Shown: positions 1 through 5,466 of the stretch, one piece after another
Layout: each line of letters starts with the position of its first letter
Numbering within the stretch: position 1 is the stretch's first letter
Assembly (NCBI GenBank): GCA_023390115.1
Contig: JAEWDM010000014.1
Span: 1 to 5,476 of the forward strand
Origin: Bacillota bacterium
GTDB lineage: Bacteria; Bacillota; Clostridia; Acetivibrionales; DSM-27016
Length of the DNA: 5,476 nucleotides
Direction of reading: 5' to 3'
Notes under the pieces: generated by a model
What the model saw: only the letters and a program-made list of their open reading frames with translations
Databases searched by the model: none
Told to the model about the DNA's origin: nothing
Made by a program: the position numbers and the translations under genes

Positions 1-81
1 GAAAAGCTCTACTTCGCTTATGCTTCTGGACATAATGTGGTACATGGACCCTTCCGACTTTTTTCTGGCTGCTCTCGGCAT
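1..81 (-). CDS. IS200-like / RAYT-family transposase, N-terminal fragment (cut by window edge)
   Basis: Only the first 27 codons are present and the gene runs off the left edge. The protein begins MPRAARKKSEG and continues with YHIMSRSISEVELF. This matches the usual opening of Y1-transposase (IS200-like, REP-associated tyrosine transposase) proteins: a basic start, then the first beta strand of the HUH domain with its YHxMxR pattern. The HUH histidines and catalytic tyrosine would lie outside the window, so activity cannot be judged. The ATG at 79-81 is preceded by GAGG with an 8-base spacer, and a consensus promoter lies just upstream. Family members nick and join single-stranded DNA at hairpin repeats, either for their own transposition or to spread REP sequences. 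It follows the LURP-one gene on the same strand but has its own promoter. The family call rests on a short segment with a distinctive pattern. Confidence 0.8.
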   Translation of the reverse strand, partial: MPRAARKKSEGSMYHIMSRSISEVELF

Positions 82-117
82 AATCATCACCTCAGAATAT
101 ATTGCTTTATAAGATAT

Positions 118-147
118 ATTATACCTCATTTGTATGATAATTGTCAA
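118..147 (-). promoter_or_regulatory. Consensus sigma-A promoter of the IS200-like transposase
   Basis: On the minus strand the -35 box TTGACA (142-147) and the -10 box TATAAT (118-123) both match consensus at all six positions, with an 18-base spacer. Transcription should start near 111, about 30 bases before the transposase ATG. A promoter this strong for a transposase implies that something normally holds it off. The LexA-like palindrome touching the -35 box is the obvious candidate. Confidence 0.8.
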
Positions 148-160
148 GAACAAATGTTCT
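147..160. promoter_or_regulatory. Candidate LexA (SOS) operator at the transposase promoter
   Basis: AGAACAAATGTTCT is a perfect inverted repeat of AGAACA and TGTTCT around AA. Its core GAAC-AAAT-GTTC fits the Gram-positive LexA (Cheo) box GAACRNRYGTTY known from Bacillus subtilis. It shares one base with the -35 box and lies just upstream of it, so a bound LexA dimer would block RNA polymerase. The outermost consensus C is A here. That LexA is the actual regulator is inferred from the motif; another palindrome-binding repressor is possible. Confidence 0.6.
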
Positions 161-180
161 AAAAACAGGAGCGTCCCCTA
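161..180 (-). repeat. GGGGACG repeat core, possibly also a weak terminator
   Basis: On the minus strand AGGGGACGCTCCT (167-179) can fold into a 5-bp stem (AGGGG with CTCCT, one G-U pair) with a 3-base loop. It is followed by GTTTTT, so it may act as a weak intrinsic terminator for the LemA/TPM/LURP operon. The core AGGGGACG recurs at the other window edge (5467-5474) in the opposite orientation. Cores of this kind (GGGGACGGTTC-like) are, from memory, associated with IS200-like/RAYT genes in Firmicutes, and one such gene starts 80 bases away. The repeat contains the TAG stop of the LURP gene. Confidence 0.45.
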
Positions 181-651
181 ATCATTGTGGCACACCATGT
201 CGATAACTATTGCGAGTGCGAGCGTTCCCACCTGATCATATCTGTCATCTATATCCACTCCATAGGTATCGGAAAATGACAGGTATTCCTTTGATATCCG
301 CGCTATCTCCTGTCCGTTTCCATACAGCCTGAATTCGTGGGCCCAGAAGTTGCCCTCCACACTATAGGCCGCAACACCGCTGTCGATTTCAAAATCGTTC
401 CTGAACAGCGCGAATTTTTTTCTTACATTTGCGGTATGCTGTCCTCCGATATATATGTCATATTCAGGCATAAGCCTGAATACCTTTTGCTCAATATAGC
501 ACAGCTCATTGTCCATGAGGTCAAAGATTCTCAGTTTTTTCCCAAAGGACAGGATCTGACTTCTTACAATAAATATATCATTCCCTGCTTCATTTTTTAT
601 AGTAAAGCTGTCGCCCAGTGAAAATATCCTTTGCCTCACTAAATATCTCAT
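178..651 (-). CDS. LURP-one-related (YxjI/tubby-like fold) family protein
   Basis: The 157-residue protein opens with a YLVRQRIFSLGDSFTIKNE segment and then repeats a FIVRSQILSFGKKLRIFD segment near residues 27-44. These paired 'FSxGDxFxI' beta-hairpin repeats, the following QKVFRLMPEY, and a hydrophobic C-terminal helix (TLALAIVIDMV, about 143-153) are the marks of the LURP-one-related family. That family is a 12-stranded barrel around a central helix, related to tubby and phospholipid scramblases. The length is normal. No signal peptide or clear membrane anchor is seen, so it is probably cytoplasmic or membrane-associated. The ATG at 649-651 has GGAGG 9 bases upstream and lies 15 bases after the TPM gene, so it is co-transcribed with it. 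Bacterial members have no firmly known activity; lipid binding is only suggested by fold. The TAG stop lies inside a GGGGACG repeat, so the last residues may have been altered by an insertion. Confidence 0.8.
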   Translation of the reverse strand: MRYLVRQRIFSLGDSFTIKNEAGNDIFIVRSQILSFGKKLRIFDLMDNELCYIEQKVFRLMPEYDIYIGGQHTANVRKKFALFRNDFEIDSGVAAYSVEGNFWAHEFRLYGNGQEIARISKEYLSFSDTYGVDIDDRYDQVGTLALAIVIDMVCHND

Positions 652-666
652 AAAATCACTCCTCCG

Positions 667-1479
667 CTAATACTTGCCACTGCTTCCTCCGCCCCCGAAG
701 CTTCCTCCGCCTCCTGACGATCTGCCTCCTCCAAACCCGCCGGAGCCGCCGCCCCATGAGCCCCCTGAACCGCCTCCGCGCCCTCCTCCGCGAAATATGC
801 TGCTCCAAAAGATTAATTTTATCAATGCCGATGTAATTCTAAACCTGAAAAAGATCCCATCAAGTATAATAAGTCCGATAATAAAAAATGGTGCAAACCT
901 TTTCGCAGCAGAATCAACCGGAAAGCTCTCTCCTGAACTACGCCTTGTCTGAGGAACGGAATAGCTGGAATCCAATTCAATATTATACTCCGCAGCAATG
1001 TCACCTGTCAGGGCCATAAACCCGTTGATAATTCCACTGTCGTAATCTCCCTGCTTTAAATAGGGTATTATAATCCTGTCTATTATTTCCTTTGCCCTTA
1101 TGTCAGGGATAGCCCCTTCAAGCCCATAGCCTACCTCAATATCCACCTCTCTTTCATTTACAGCATTTAGGAGCAGCACTCCATTGTCCTCACCTTTTTG
1201 TCCTATACCCCACTTTCTGCCTAATTCCAATGCATAGCCCTCTATGTCCTTGCCTTCAAGTGAGTGTATTGTTACAACCACCACCTGGGCCCCTGTTTCA
1301 TTTTCCAACTGCTTTCCCACGCTTGCAATTCTGTCCTCGGTGGATTTTTGCAGCACGCCTGCATAATCATTCACAAAAAACTCAGCCGTGGGGGCTGGGT
1401 AGCTATCCTCGGCATGAGCAGTCAAGGAAAAGGTAAGCACCGCTGTAATCACTAAAAATATCTTTTGACACTTGCCCAT
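667..1479 (-). CDS. TPM-domain (YgcG-type) secreted, membrane-anchored protein with Gly/Ser-rich tail
   Basis: The 270-residue protein starts with a signal peptide (KIFLVITAVLTFSLTAHA, likely cut after residue 23). A TPM domain follows at about 34-160, with the typical FVNDYAGVL (35-43), TGAQVVVVTI (62-71), RKWGIGQKGEDNGVLLL (88-104) and VDIEVGYGLEGAIPD (112-126). A hydrophobic stretch at about 196-212, perhaps extended to 229, should anchor it. The last 40 residues are a low-complexity tail of Gly and Ser with scattered Arg, Trp and Phe, usual in this family. Known TPM proteins (plant TLP18.3, bacterial relatives) act in photosystem II repair or show phosphatase activity in vitro, but the bacterial role is largely unsettled. 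The ATG at 1477-1479 has AGGGGG 8 bases upstream and lies 17 bases after lemA, a common pairing. The TPM domain probably faces outward, with the tail on the other side of the membrane. Confidence 0.85.
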   Translation of the reverse strand: MGKCQKIFLVITAVLTFSLTAHAEDSYPAPTAEFFVNDYAGVLQKSTEDRIASVGKQLENETGAQVVVVTIHSLEGKDIEGYALELGRKWGIGQKGEDNGVLLLNAVNEREVDIEVGYGLEGAIPDIRAKEIIDRIIIPYLKQGDYDSGIINGFMALTGDIAAEYNIELDSSYSVPQTRRSSGESFPVDSAAKRFAPFFIIGLIILDGIFFRFRITSALIKLIFWSSIFRGGGRGGGSGGSWGGGSGGFGGGRSSGGGGSFGGGGSSGKY

Positions 1480-1496
1480 TTCTTTAACCCCCTGTT

Positions 1497-2087
1497 TTAA
1501 AATTTGACCTCGGGTGCCTTCTGAGCATCAGGGGAAGCTTGAAAGTATTCCTTTTCCGAAAAACCCATCATTCTTGAGAAAATATTTCCCGGAAACCTTG
1601 TAATTTTAAGGTTATAAGCCTCTACCGATTCAATGAAATCCTTTCTTGCAATGCTTACCCTGTTTTCGCTCCTTTCAATTTCCATCTGAAGGTTGGCAAA
1701 CTGGTCACTTGCCTTCAAATCAGGGTAATTTTCAACCAGCAGCAGCACGCTCCGGGCTGCCTCCGATATGGCTCTGTCTGCCTCCAGCTTGCTTTCCACA
1801 TCCGCGGACCCATTCATAAGCACCGATCTGGCGCTTGCTATATCCCCAAACACCTTTTCCTCATGCTTGGCATATCCCTTTACAGTTTCCACAAGATTAT
1901 TTATTACATCCGCCCTTCTTTGCATGACATTTTCTACCTGACTCCAGTTGCTTTTAACCTTTTGATCTGAAGAAGCCAGGCCATTATAAGCAGCAACAGC
2001 ATTTCCCGCTATAATTACAATAATAAGCAAAAGAACTCCCCACTTTATCCACCTTCCCCATGGATATGCATCATACCTGTAGCCCAT
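1497..2087 (-). CDS. lemA: LemA family membrane protein
   Basis: The 196-residue protein has a short basic and aromatic N-terminus, one transmembrane helix (about 15-34), then a long helical domain. LemA signatures are YNGL after the helix, WSQVENVMQRRADVINNLVETVKGY (48-72), ENYPDLKASDQFANLQMEIERSENRV (119-144) and the closing AYNLKITRFPGNIFSRMMGF (157-176). The length is normal and nothing is missing. In solved relatives this domain is an antiparallel helical bundle. The biochemical role is unknown; the Listeria homologue is known as a source of a presented peptide, and LemA genes are often next to TPM genes, as here. The ATG at 2085-2087 follows a strong GGGAGGAG site 9 bases upstream. It is the first gene of a three-gene operon with the TPM and LURP-one genes. 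Confidence 0.9.
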   Translation of the reverse strand: MGYRYDAYPWGRWIKWGVLLLIIVIIAGNAVAAYNGLASSDQKVKSNWSQVENVMQRRADVINNLVETVKGYAKHEEKVFGDIASARSVLMNGSADVESKLEADRAISEAARSVLLLVENYPDLKASDQFANLQMEIERSENRVSIARKDFIESVEAYNLKITRFPGNIFSRMMGFSEKEYFQASPDAQKAPEVKF

Positions 2088-2325
2088 AATAAAATTCTCC
2101 TCCCATAAAATAAATACACATATACGTCAGTTCAATAAAACTGAGCTTACTATATAAATCTATTTACGTTGTCACTTATAAATTATACCTCCTTTTTTGC
2201 CGCAGCAGCTAAAATTTCTAATAGGCATATGCAACAACGTCACAGCTTAAGTTTATCCAATATATATATATTAGATTATCACTCTATACTATAGATTACA
2301 TTTATCTACACTATTATGCAAATAT
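2088..2325 (-). other. AT-rich region upstream of the lemA operon
   Basis: No gene is supported here. On the minus strand the best -10 element is TATAAT at 2182-2187, but no good -35 lies 16-18 bases before it. A second option is GTGACA with TATAGT at a short 15-base spacing (about 2174 to 2149). The would-be leader contains a small stem-loop (2127-2144: TCAGTT and AACTGA around a 6-base loop). Short palindromes also occur: TCTATA-C-TATAGA at 2283-2295 and GCATATGC near 2225-2232. The operon promoter is probably in this region but cannot be fixed with confidence. Confidence 0.4.
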
Positions 2326-2359
2326 AAAAAAAGCGGGGGTTTTTTGATAACCCCCTGCT
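2326..2359 (-). terminator. Rho-independent terminator of the transketolase operon
   Basis: On the minus strand AGC-A-GGGGGTT (2359-2349) pairs with AACCCCC-GCT (2341-2332). The helix has ten pairs with one bulged A and a short ATCAAAA-type loop, followed by a run of seven T (2332-2326). It lies about 75 bases past the stop of the C-terminal transketolase gene and separates that operon from lemA. In the other direction no T-run follows, so it should work on the minus strand only. Confidence 0.9.
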
Positions 2360-2432
2360 CCTTATATATTTATATTAATTTCTGCCGTTCTCTCAATCTC
2401 TCTTGAATTATCTTTTATTCTCTTAAGCACAA

Positions 2433-3374
2433 TCACTTCTTCATTTGTATTGACTGCTTTGCTTTTTCAGCTATGTTTGCAGCAGTCAAGCCATACATTT
2501 CCATCAATCTATCAGGCTTTCCCGACTTGCCGAACTTATCCTCTATTCCAACCATTTTTAAAGGAGCCGGATAATTCTGAACCAGAACCTCTGCTACAGC
2601 ACTCCCAAGCCCACCAACTATATTGTGTTCCTCTGCCGTAACTATAGCACCCGTCTCTTTTGCAGCCTTTATAATAATATCCTTATCTATAGGCTTTATA
2701 GTGTGAATGTCAACTATTCTGGCCTTAATGCCCTCCTGCTCAAGTAATTTCCCCGCTTCAACAGCAGTGTGTACCATTAAGCCCGTCGCTATTATTGTAA
2801 CATCCGATCCGTCGGATATCATATTCCCCTTACCCAGCTCAAACCTGTAGCTTTCCTCATTATAAAGCACAGGCACAGACAAACGCCCCAGCCTTAAGTA
2901 CACAGGCCCCTCATGCTTTATAGCCGCTTTTACGGCATGTCTTGTTTCCACTGCGTCGGCAGGACTGAGTACAACCATATTGGGAAGAGCCCTCATTATT
3001 GCTATGTCTTCAATACACTGATGCGAAGCCCCATCCTCACCTACGGATATTCCCGCATGCGTGGCGCCTATTTTAACATTCAGCTTTGGGTAACACGCAG
3101 AATTTCTGATCTGCTCACAGCCCCTCTCAGATGCAAATATGGCAAAGGTGCTTGCAAAAACTACCTTTCCGCAGGTAGCTATTCCCGCTGCCGTAGACAT
3201 CATATTGCCTTCGGCTATTCCCATATTTATAAACCTCTCGGGATATTTCTTCTTAAAGGTGTCTGTTTTTGTTGATTTTGACAGGTCGGCATCCAGCACC
3301 ACTATCCTGCTGTCGCTTCCAAACTCCGCCAATGCGTTTCCATATGCTTCTCTGGTAGCAATTTTCTGTGTCAT
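2433..3374 (-). CDS. Transketolase, C-terminal subunit (Pyr and C-terminal domains)
   Basis: This 313-residue subunit is the second half of a split transketolase. The pyrimidine-binding domain (about 5-165) carries NMGIAEGNMMSTAAGIA (50-66), whose Glu55 fits the glutamate that activates the TPP aminopyrimidine. It also has FASTFAIF (73-80), which packs on the cofactor, and GISVGEDGASHQ (108-119), with His118 in the expected active-site position. The C-terminal domain (about 185-305) includes VTIIATGLMVHTAVEA and VTAEEHNIVGGLGSAVAE. The length is normal for the separate C subunit in archaea and clostridia. With the N subunit it transfers two-carbon ketol groups between sugar phosphates in the non-oxidative pentose phosphate pathway, probably as an alpha2-beta2 cytosolic enzyme. 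The ATG at 3372-3374 is one base after the stop of the N-subunit gene, and its GGAGG lies inside that gene, suggesting translational coupling. Related two-part enzymes include DXP synthase-like proteins, but the motifs favour transketolase. Confidence 0.93.
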   Translation of the reverse strand: MTQKIATREAYGNALAEFGSDSRIVVLDADLSKSTKTDTFKKKYPERFINMGIAEGNMMSTAAGIATCGKVVFASTFAIFASERGCEQIRNSACYPKLNVKIGATHAGISVGEDGASHQCIEDIAIMRALPNMVVLSPADAVETRHAVKAAIKHEGPVYLRLGRLSVPVLYNEESYRFELGKGNMISDGSDVTIIATGLMVHTAVEAGKLLEQEGIKARIVDIHTIKPIDKDIIIKAAKETGAIVTAEEHNIVGGLGSAVAEVLVQNYPAPLKMVGIEDKFGKSGKPDRLMEMYGLTAANIAEKAKQSIQMKK

Positions 3375-3375
3375 A

Positions 3376-4221
3376 TTATTCTACCTCCAATGCTGACAAA
3401 ATATCATCCAACTCTGCTATGGCCTGATCTCTTTGTTCCTTATTCGGGGCTGTCCCATGCCAGCCCGCATTATTCTCCATAAACGAAACGCCTTTGCCTT
3501 TAACAGTAGCACAAACAATCATTGTCGGTTTGCCTTTAGTATTTTTAGCTTTATCAATTGCTCCTGTTATCTGTGTGAAATCGTGCCCGTCTATATTTAT
3601 AACATTCCAGCCAAAGGCCTCAAATTTGTTGGCAACAGGCTCAGGCGACATAACATCCGTAATATTTCCGTCTATCTGCAGCCCATTATGGTCAAGGAAT
3701 GCAGTAAGGTTATCAAGCTTATAATGCGCTGCTGCCATGCTGGCCTCCCATACCTGGCCCTCCTGAAGCTCCCCGTCACCCAGTATTGTATATACCCTGT
3801 AATCCTTGTTATCAAGCTTTCCTGCGATGCCCATTCCTACAGCCGCTGAAATTCCCTGGCCCAGTGATCCTGTAGACATGTCCACTCCAGTCACATACCT
3901 CATGCTCGGATGCCCTTCAAGATAGCTGTCTGCACTTCTGAATTTTACAAGATCCTCTTTCGGGAAAAAACCCTTTTCAGCCAGAGCTGCATAAAGAGCC
4001 GGAGCACAGTGACCCTTGGAAAGCACAAACCTGTCACGATCCTCCCACTGGGGTTTTTTTACATCCACCCGCATTTCATTAAAATATAAAGCAGTTAAAA
4101 TATCGGTACACGAAAGCGAGCCTCCCGGATGCCCGGACGCAGCACTGTATACCTCATCAATAATATGCTTTCTAATCAAAACAGCCTGCTTCTTCAATTC
4201 CTTCAACTTATGCTTTTCCAT
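3376..4221 (-). CDS. Transketolase, N-terminal subunit (TPP pyrophosphate-binding domain)
   Basis: The 281-residue subunit binds the diphosphate of thiamine pyrophosphate. Visible motifs are SGHPGGSLSCTDILTALYF (29-47), RFVLSKGHCAPALY (64-77), DMSTGSLGQGISAAVGMG (114-131), the TPP/Mg motif GDGELQEGQVWEA (148-160) with its partner Asn in DHNGLQIDG (177-185), and TVKGKGVSFMEN followed by WHG (239-256). All active-site residues expected of the N half are present, and the length is typical of the split enzyme. The ATG at 4219-4221 has AAAGGAG 9 bases upstream, and a good promoter lies about 40 bases before it. It is translated just ahead of the C subunit (one-base gap), giving equal amounts of both halves. 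A possible longer leader from a second promoter within yitT would include the structured block at 4384-4439. No other sugar-phosphate gene is in the window. Confidence 0.94.
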   Translation of the reverse strand: MEKHKLKELKKQAVLIRKHIIDEVYSAASGHPGGSLSCTDILTALYFNEMRVDVKKPQWEDRDRFVLSKGHCAPALYAALAEKGFFPKEDLVKFRSADSYLEGHPSMRYVTGVDMSTGSLGQGISAAVGMGIAGKLDNKDYRVYTILGDGELQEGQVWEASMAAAHYKLDNLTAFLDHNGLQIDGNITDVMSPEPVANKFEAFGWNVINIDGHDFTQITGAIDKAKNTKGKPTMIVCATVKGKGVSFMENNAGWHGTAPNKEQRDQAIAELDDILSALEVE

Positions 4222-4256
4222 CTGTTACATCTCCTTTAGCCTGAATTTCTTAATTC

Positions 4257-4268
4257 ATAGTATACTAT
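4257..4268. promoter_or_regulatory. Perfect 12-bp palindrome over the transketolase -10 box
   Basis: ATAGTATACTAT is its own reverse complement and covers the whole -10 hexamer (4259-4264) of the transketolase promoter. A dimeric regulator bound here would block the promoter. The alternative is that it is only a by-product of an AT-rich -10 region, since TATA-type sequences are prone to palindromes. Confidence 0.3.
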
Positions 4269-4287
4269 ACCATATATGATAAGTCCA
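4259..4287 (-). promoter_or_regulatory. Main promoter of the split transketolase operon
   Basis: On the minus strand a -35 box TGGACT (4282-4287, four of six matches) and a -10 box TATACT (4259-4264, five of six) are separated by 17 bases. The predicted start is near 4252, giving a leader of about 30 bases that contains the AAAGGAG ribosome site. The position and spacing are ideal for sigma-A. Confidence 0.65.
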
Positions 4288-4383
4288 TATAATGTTATTT
4301 GTTTACTATTATGATGTTATATTTTTTCATGTAAATCGTAGAATACCGTCTGACAAAGGAGAACGTGAACAGCCGCAACATAA

Positions 4384-4439
4384 GGCATAATACAATCGTG
4401 ACAGGGGGAACCACCCCATGCGGTGTTCCGTATCGTGCC
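4384..4439. other. Foldable GC-richer block between yitT and transketolase, role unknown
   Basis: An outer helix can form between 4384-4393 (GGCATAATAC) and 4430-4439 (GTATCGTGCC): eight Watson-Crick pairs, one G-U and one mismatch. Directly inside is a hairpin of GGAA-C-CACC (4407-4415) with GGTG-TTCC (4422-4429) around a 6-base loop, with one bulged C. The thirteen bases 4394-4406 remain unpaired on one side. A further ACAGG/CCTGT pairing (4401-4405 with 4441-4445) could compete. No T-run follows on the minus strand, so it is not a terminator for yitT. It fits no riboswitch or RNA family I can name. It may be a leader RNA of the transketolase operon, a small RNA, or a relic of a mobile repeat. 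Confidence 0.4.
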
Positions 4440-4476
4440 TCCTGTAGCGTTTTTTAACAATAATGCATATATCCCT

Positions 4477-5385
4477 CTACATTGTATAAGTTTTAAATCC
4501 CTCTCCCAATACCTCTCTTATATCCGCCAGAATAATAAAGGCTTTTTCATCCTCCATTGCCGCAATTTCCTTAAGCTGGGCAAGCTGTCCCCTGTGGAGC
4601 ACACACAGCAGCACTTTTTTATGTGCTCCGGTATACATACCCGCTCCATTAAGTGCTGTTACCCCTCTGTCCAGCTCGTCAAGAATTCTTTGTGCTATTC
4701 TGTCCGACTTGTCCGAAATTATAAAAACCGCCTTTGCAAAATTTATCCCCTCTAAAATAGCGTCTATAACCTTTGAAGAAACATACAGCGCAACTATTGC
4801 ATACAGCGCAAGAATAAAGCTTTTAAATGCTACTGCTGCAAATATAATAACACTTGTGTCCACCACAAGCAATATTTGTCCCATAGTTAAATTAGGCCTG
4901 AAATGGTTTACTATTCTTGCAGCCAGATCGCTGCCTCCTGTGGTAGCGCCGTATTTAAACACCAGTCCCAGCCCAATTCCCATCATTCCTCCTCCGAATA
5001 TGGCATAAAGCAGCAGGTCCGGAGTCGAATACACCTGCTCAGGGCTTGCTAAATATTTATCTACAAAGATTTGTGTAAAGGGCTCGGTAAAATCCACTAT
5101 TACAGAAAGCAACACCGTACTGAGCAGTGTCCGAACTATAAACTTTCTTCCTATAAGCCTTATTCCTGCAATAAACAGCGGCAAATTGAGGGCCAGCATA
5201 GTTACTCCCACAGGCAGTCTGTTTTGGGTCAGGTAATATACCACGGTAGCCAGTCCGCTCACTCCTCCGGGAGCAATTTTATAGGGTACAAGAAAAATGT
5301 TTATGGATGCAGCGGTAATAATTGACCCTGTTATTATCCATATATAATCCTTCCATGCCTTATTTATGCTCTTTGCAATGCTCAT
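4477..5385 (-). CDS. YitT family membrane protein (DUF161 + DUF2179)
   Basis: The chosen start gives 302 residues. The N-terminal part (about 12-220) is a five-to-six-helix membrane domain with the family motifs IFLVPYKIAPGGVSGLATVVYY (30-51, containing PGGVSG), a NLPLF segment, GGGMMGIGLGLVF (131-143) and GATTGGSDLAARI (146-158). The C-terminal part (about 218-297) is a cytoplasmic DUF2179 domain with RGVTALNGAGMYTGAHKKVLLCV (240-262) and a final GEGF. YitT proteins are widespread in Firmicutes, and the transported substrate, if any, is not established. ATG 5383-5385 is preferred because GAGG lies 6 bases upstream. The frame stays open to a TTG at 5466 and an ATG at 5439, but these add a basic stretch atypical for the family and lack well-spaced ribosome sites. 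It may be co-transcribed with the transketolase genes, since no terminator is seen after it. Confidence 0.9.
   Translation of the reverse strand: MSIAKSINKAWKDYIWIITGSIITAASINIFLVPYKIAPGGVSGLATVVYYLTQNRLPVGVTMLALNLPLFIAGIRLIGRKFIVRTLLSTVLLSVIVDFTEPFTQIFVDKYLASPEQVYSTPDLLLYAIFGGGMMGIGLGLVFKYGATTGGSDLAARIVNHFRPNLTMGQILLVVDTSVIIFAAVAFKSFILALYAIVALYVSSKVIDAILEGINFAKAVFIISDKSDRIAQRILDELDRGVTALNGAGMYTGAHKKVLLCVLHRGQLAQLKEIAAMEDEKAFIILADIREVLGEGFKTYTM
4481..4509 (-). promoter_or_regulatory. Possible second, distal promoter for transketolase inside the yitT 3' end
   Basis: On the minus strand TTGGGA (4504-4509, four of six) and TACAAT (4481-4486, five of six) are spaced by 17 bases. A transcript from here would start near 4474 and carry about 250 bases of leader, including the foldable block at 4384-4439, before the transketolase start. 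The site lies in coding sequence, so a chance match is possible. Confidence 0.35.
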
Positions 5386-5466
5386 AATATACCTCAAGAA
5401 CAGCCTTTGGATTATTTTTATAAATTTTATATTTCCCATATAGTATAAAAAAAATCCTCGTGCCAA

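Noticed and set aside
674..952. Plus-strand proline-rich open frame
   Set aside because: It is the antisense of the Gly/Ser-rich tail of the TPM protein; it has no independent support and no ribosome site.
2100..2136. Promoter TTGAAC-17-TATTTT just before lemA
   Set aside because: Transcription would begin at or inside the lemA ribosome site, so it would give an mRNA lacking a proper leader.
2913..3849. Plus-strand open frames opposite the transketolase genes
   Set aside because: They are shadows of two well-conserved genes and lack family features or ribosome sites.
4327..4419. A 30-codon minus-strand open frame (starting MGWFPLS) inside the foldable block
   Set aside because: The nearest GGAGG is 18 bases upstream, too far. 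All three minus-strand frames are open here, which reflects composition rather than coding, and the peptide matches nothing I recognise.
4401..4456. Plus-strand terminator (hairpin followed by TTTTTT)
   Set aside because: The T-run is about 20 bases past the strong hairpin, and no plus-strand gene ends here.
5443..5464. Sigma-54-like TTGGCACG on the minus strand upstream of yitT
   Set aside because: The -24 half is perfect but the -12 half has only T residues where GC is required, and the sequence is better explained as one arm of the GGGGACGG repeat.
5386..5466. Longer N-terminus for the YitT protein from TTG 5466 or ATG 5439
   Set aside because: Neither has a well-spaced ribosome site. 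The added residues are basic and absent from typical family members, while ATG 5385 has GAGG at 6 bases.
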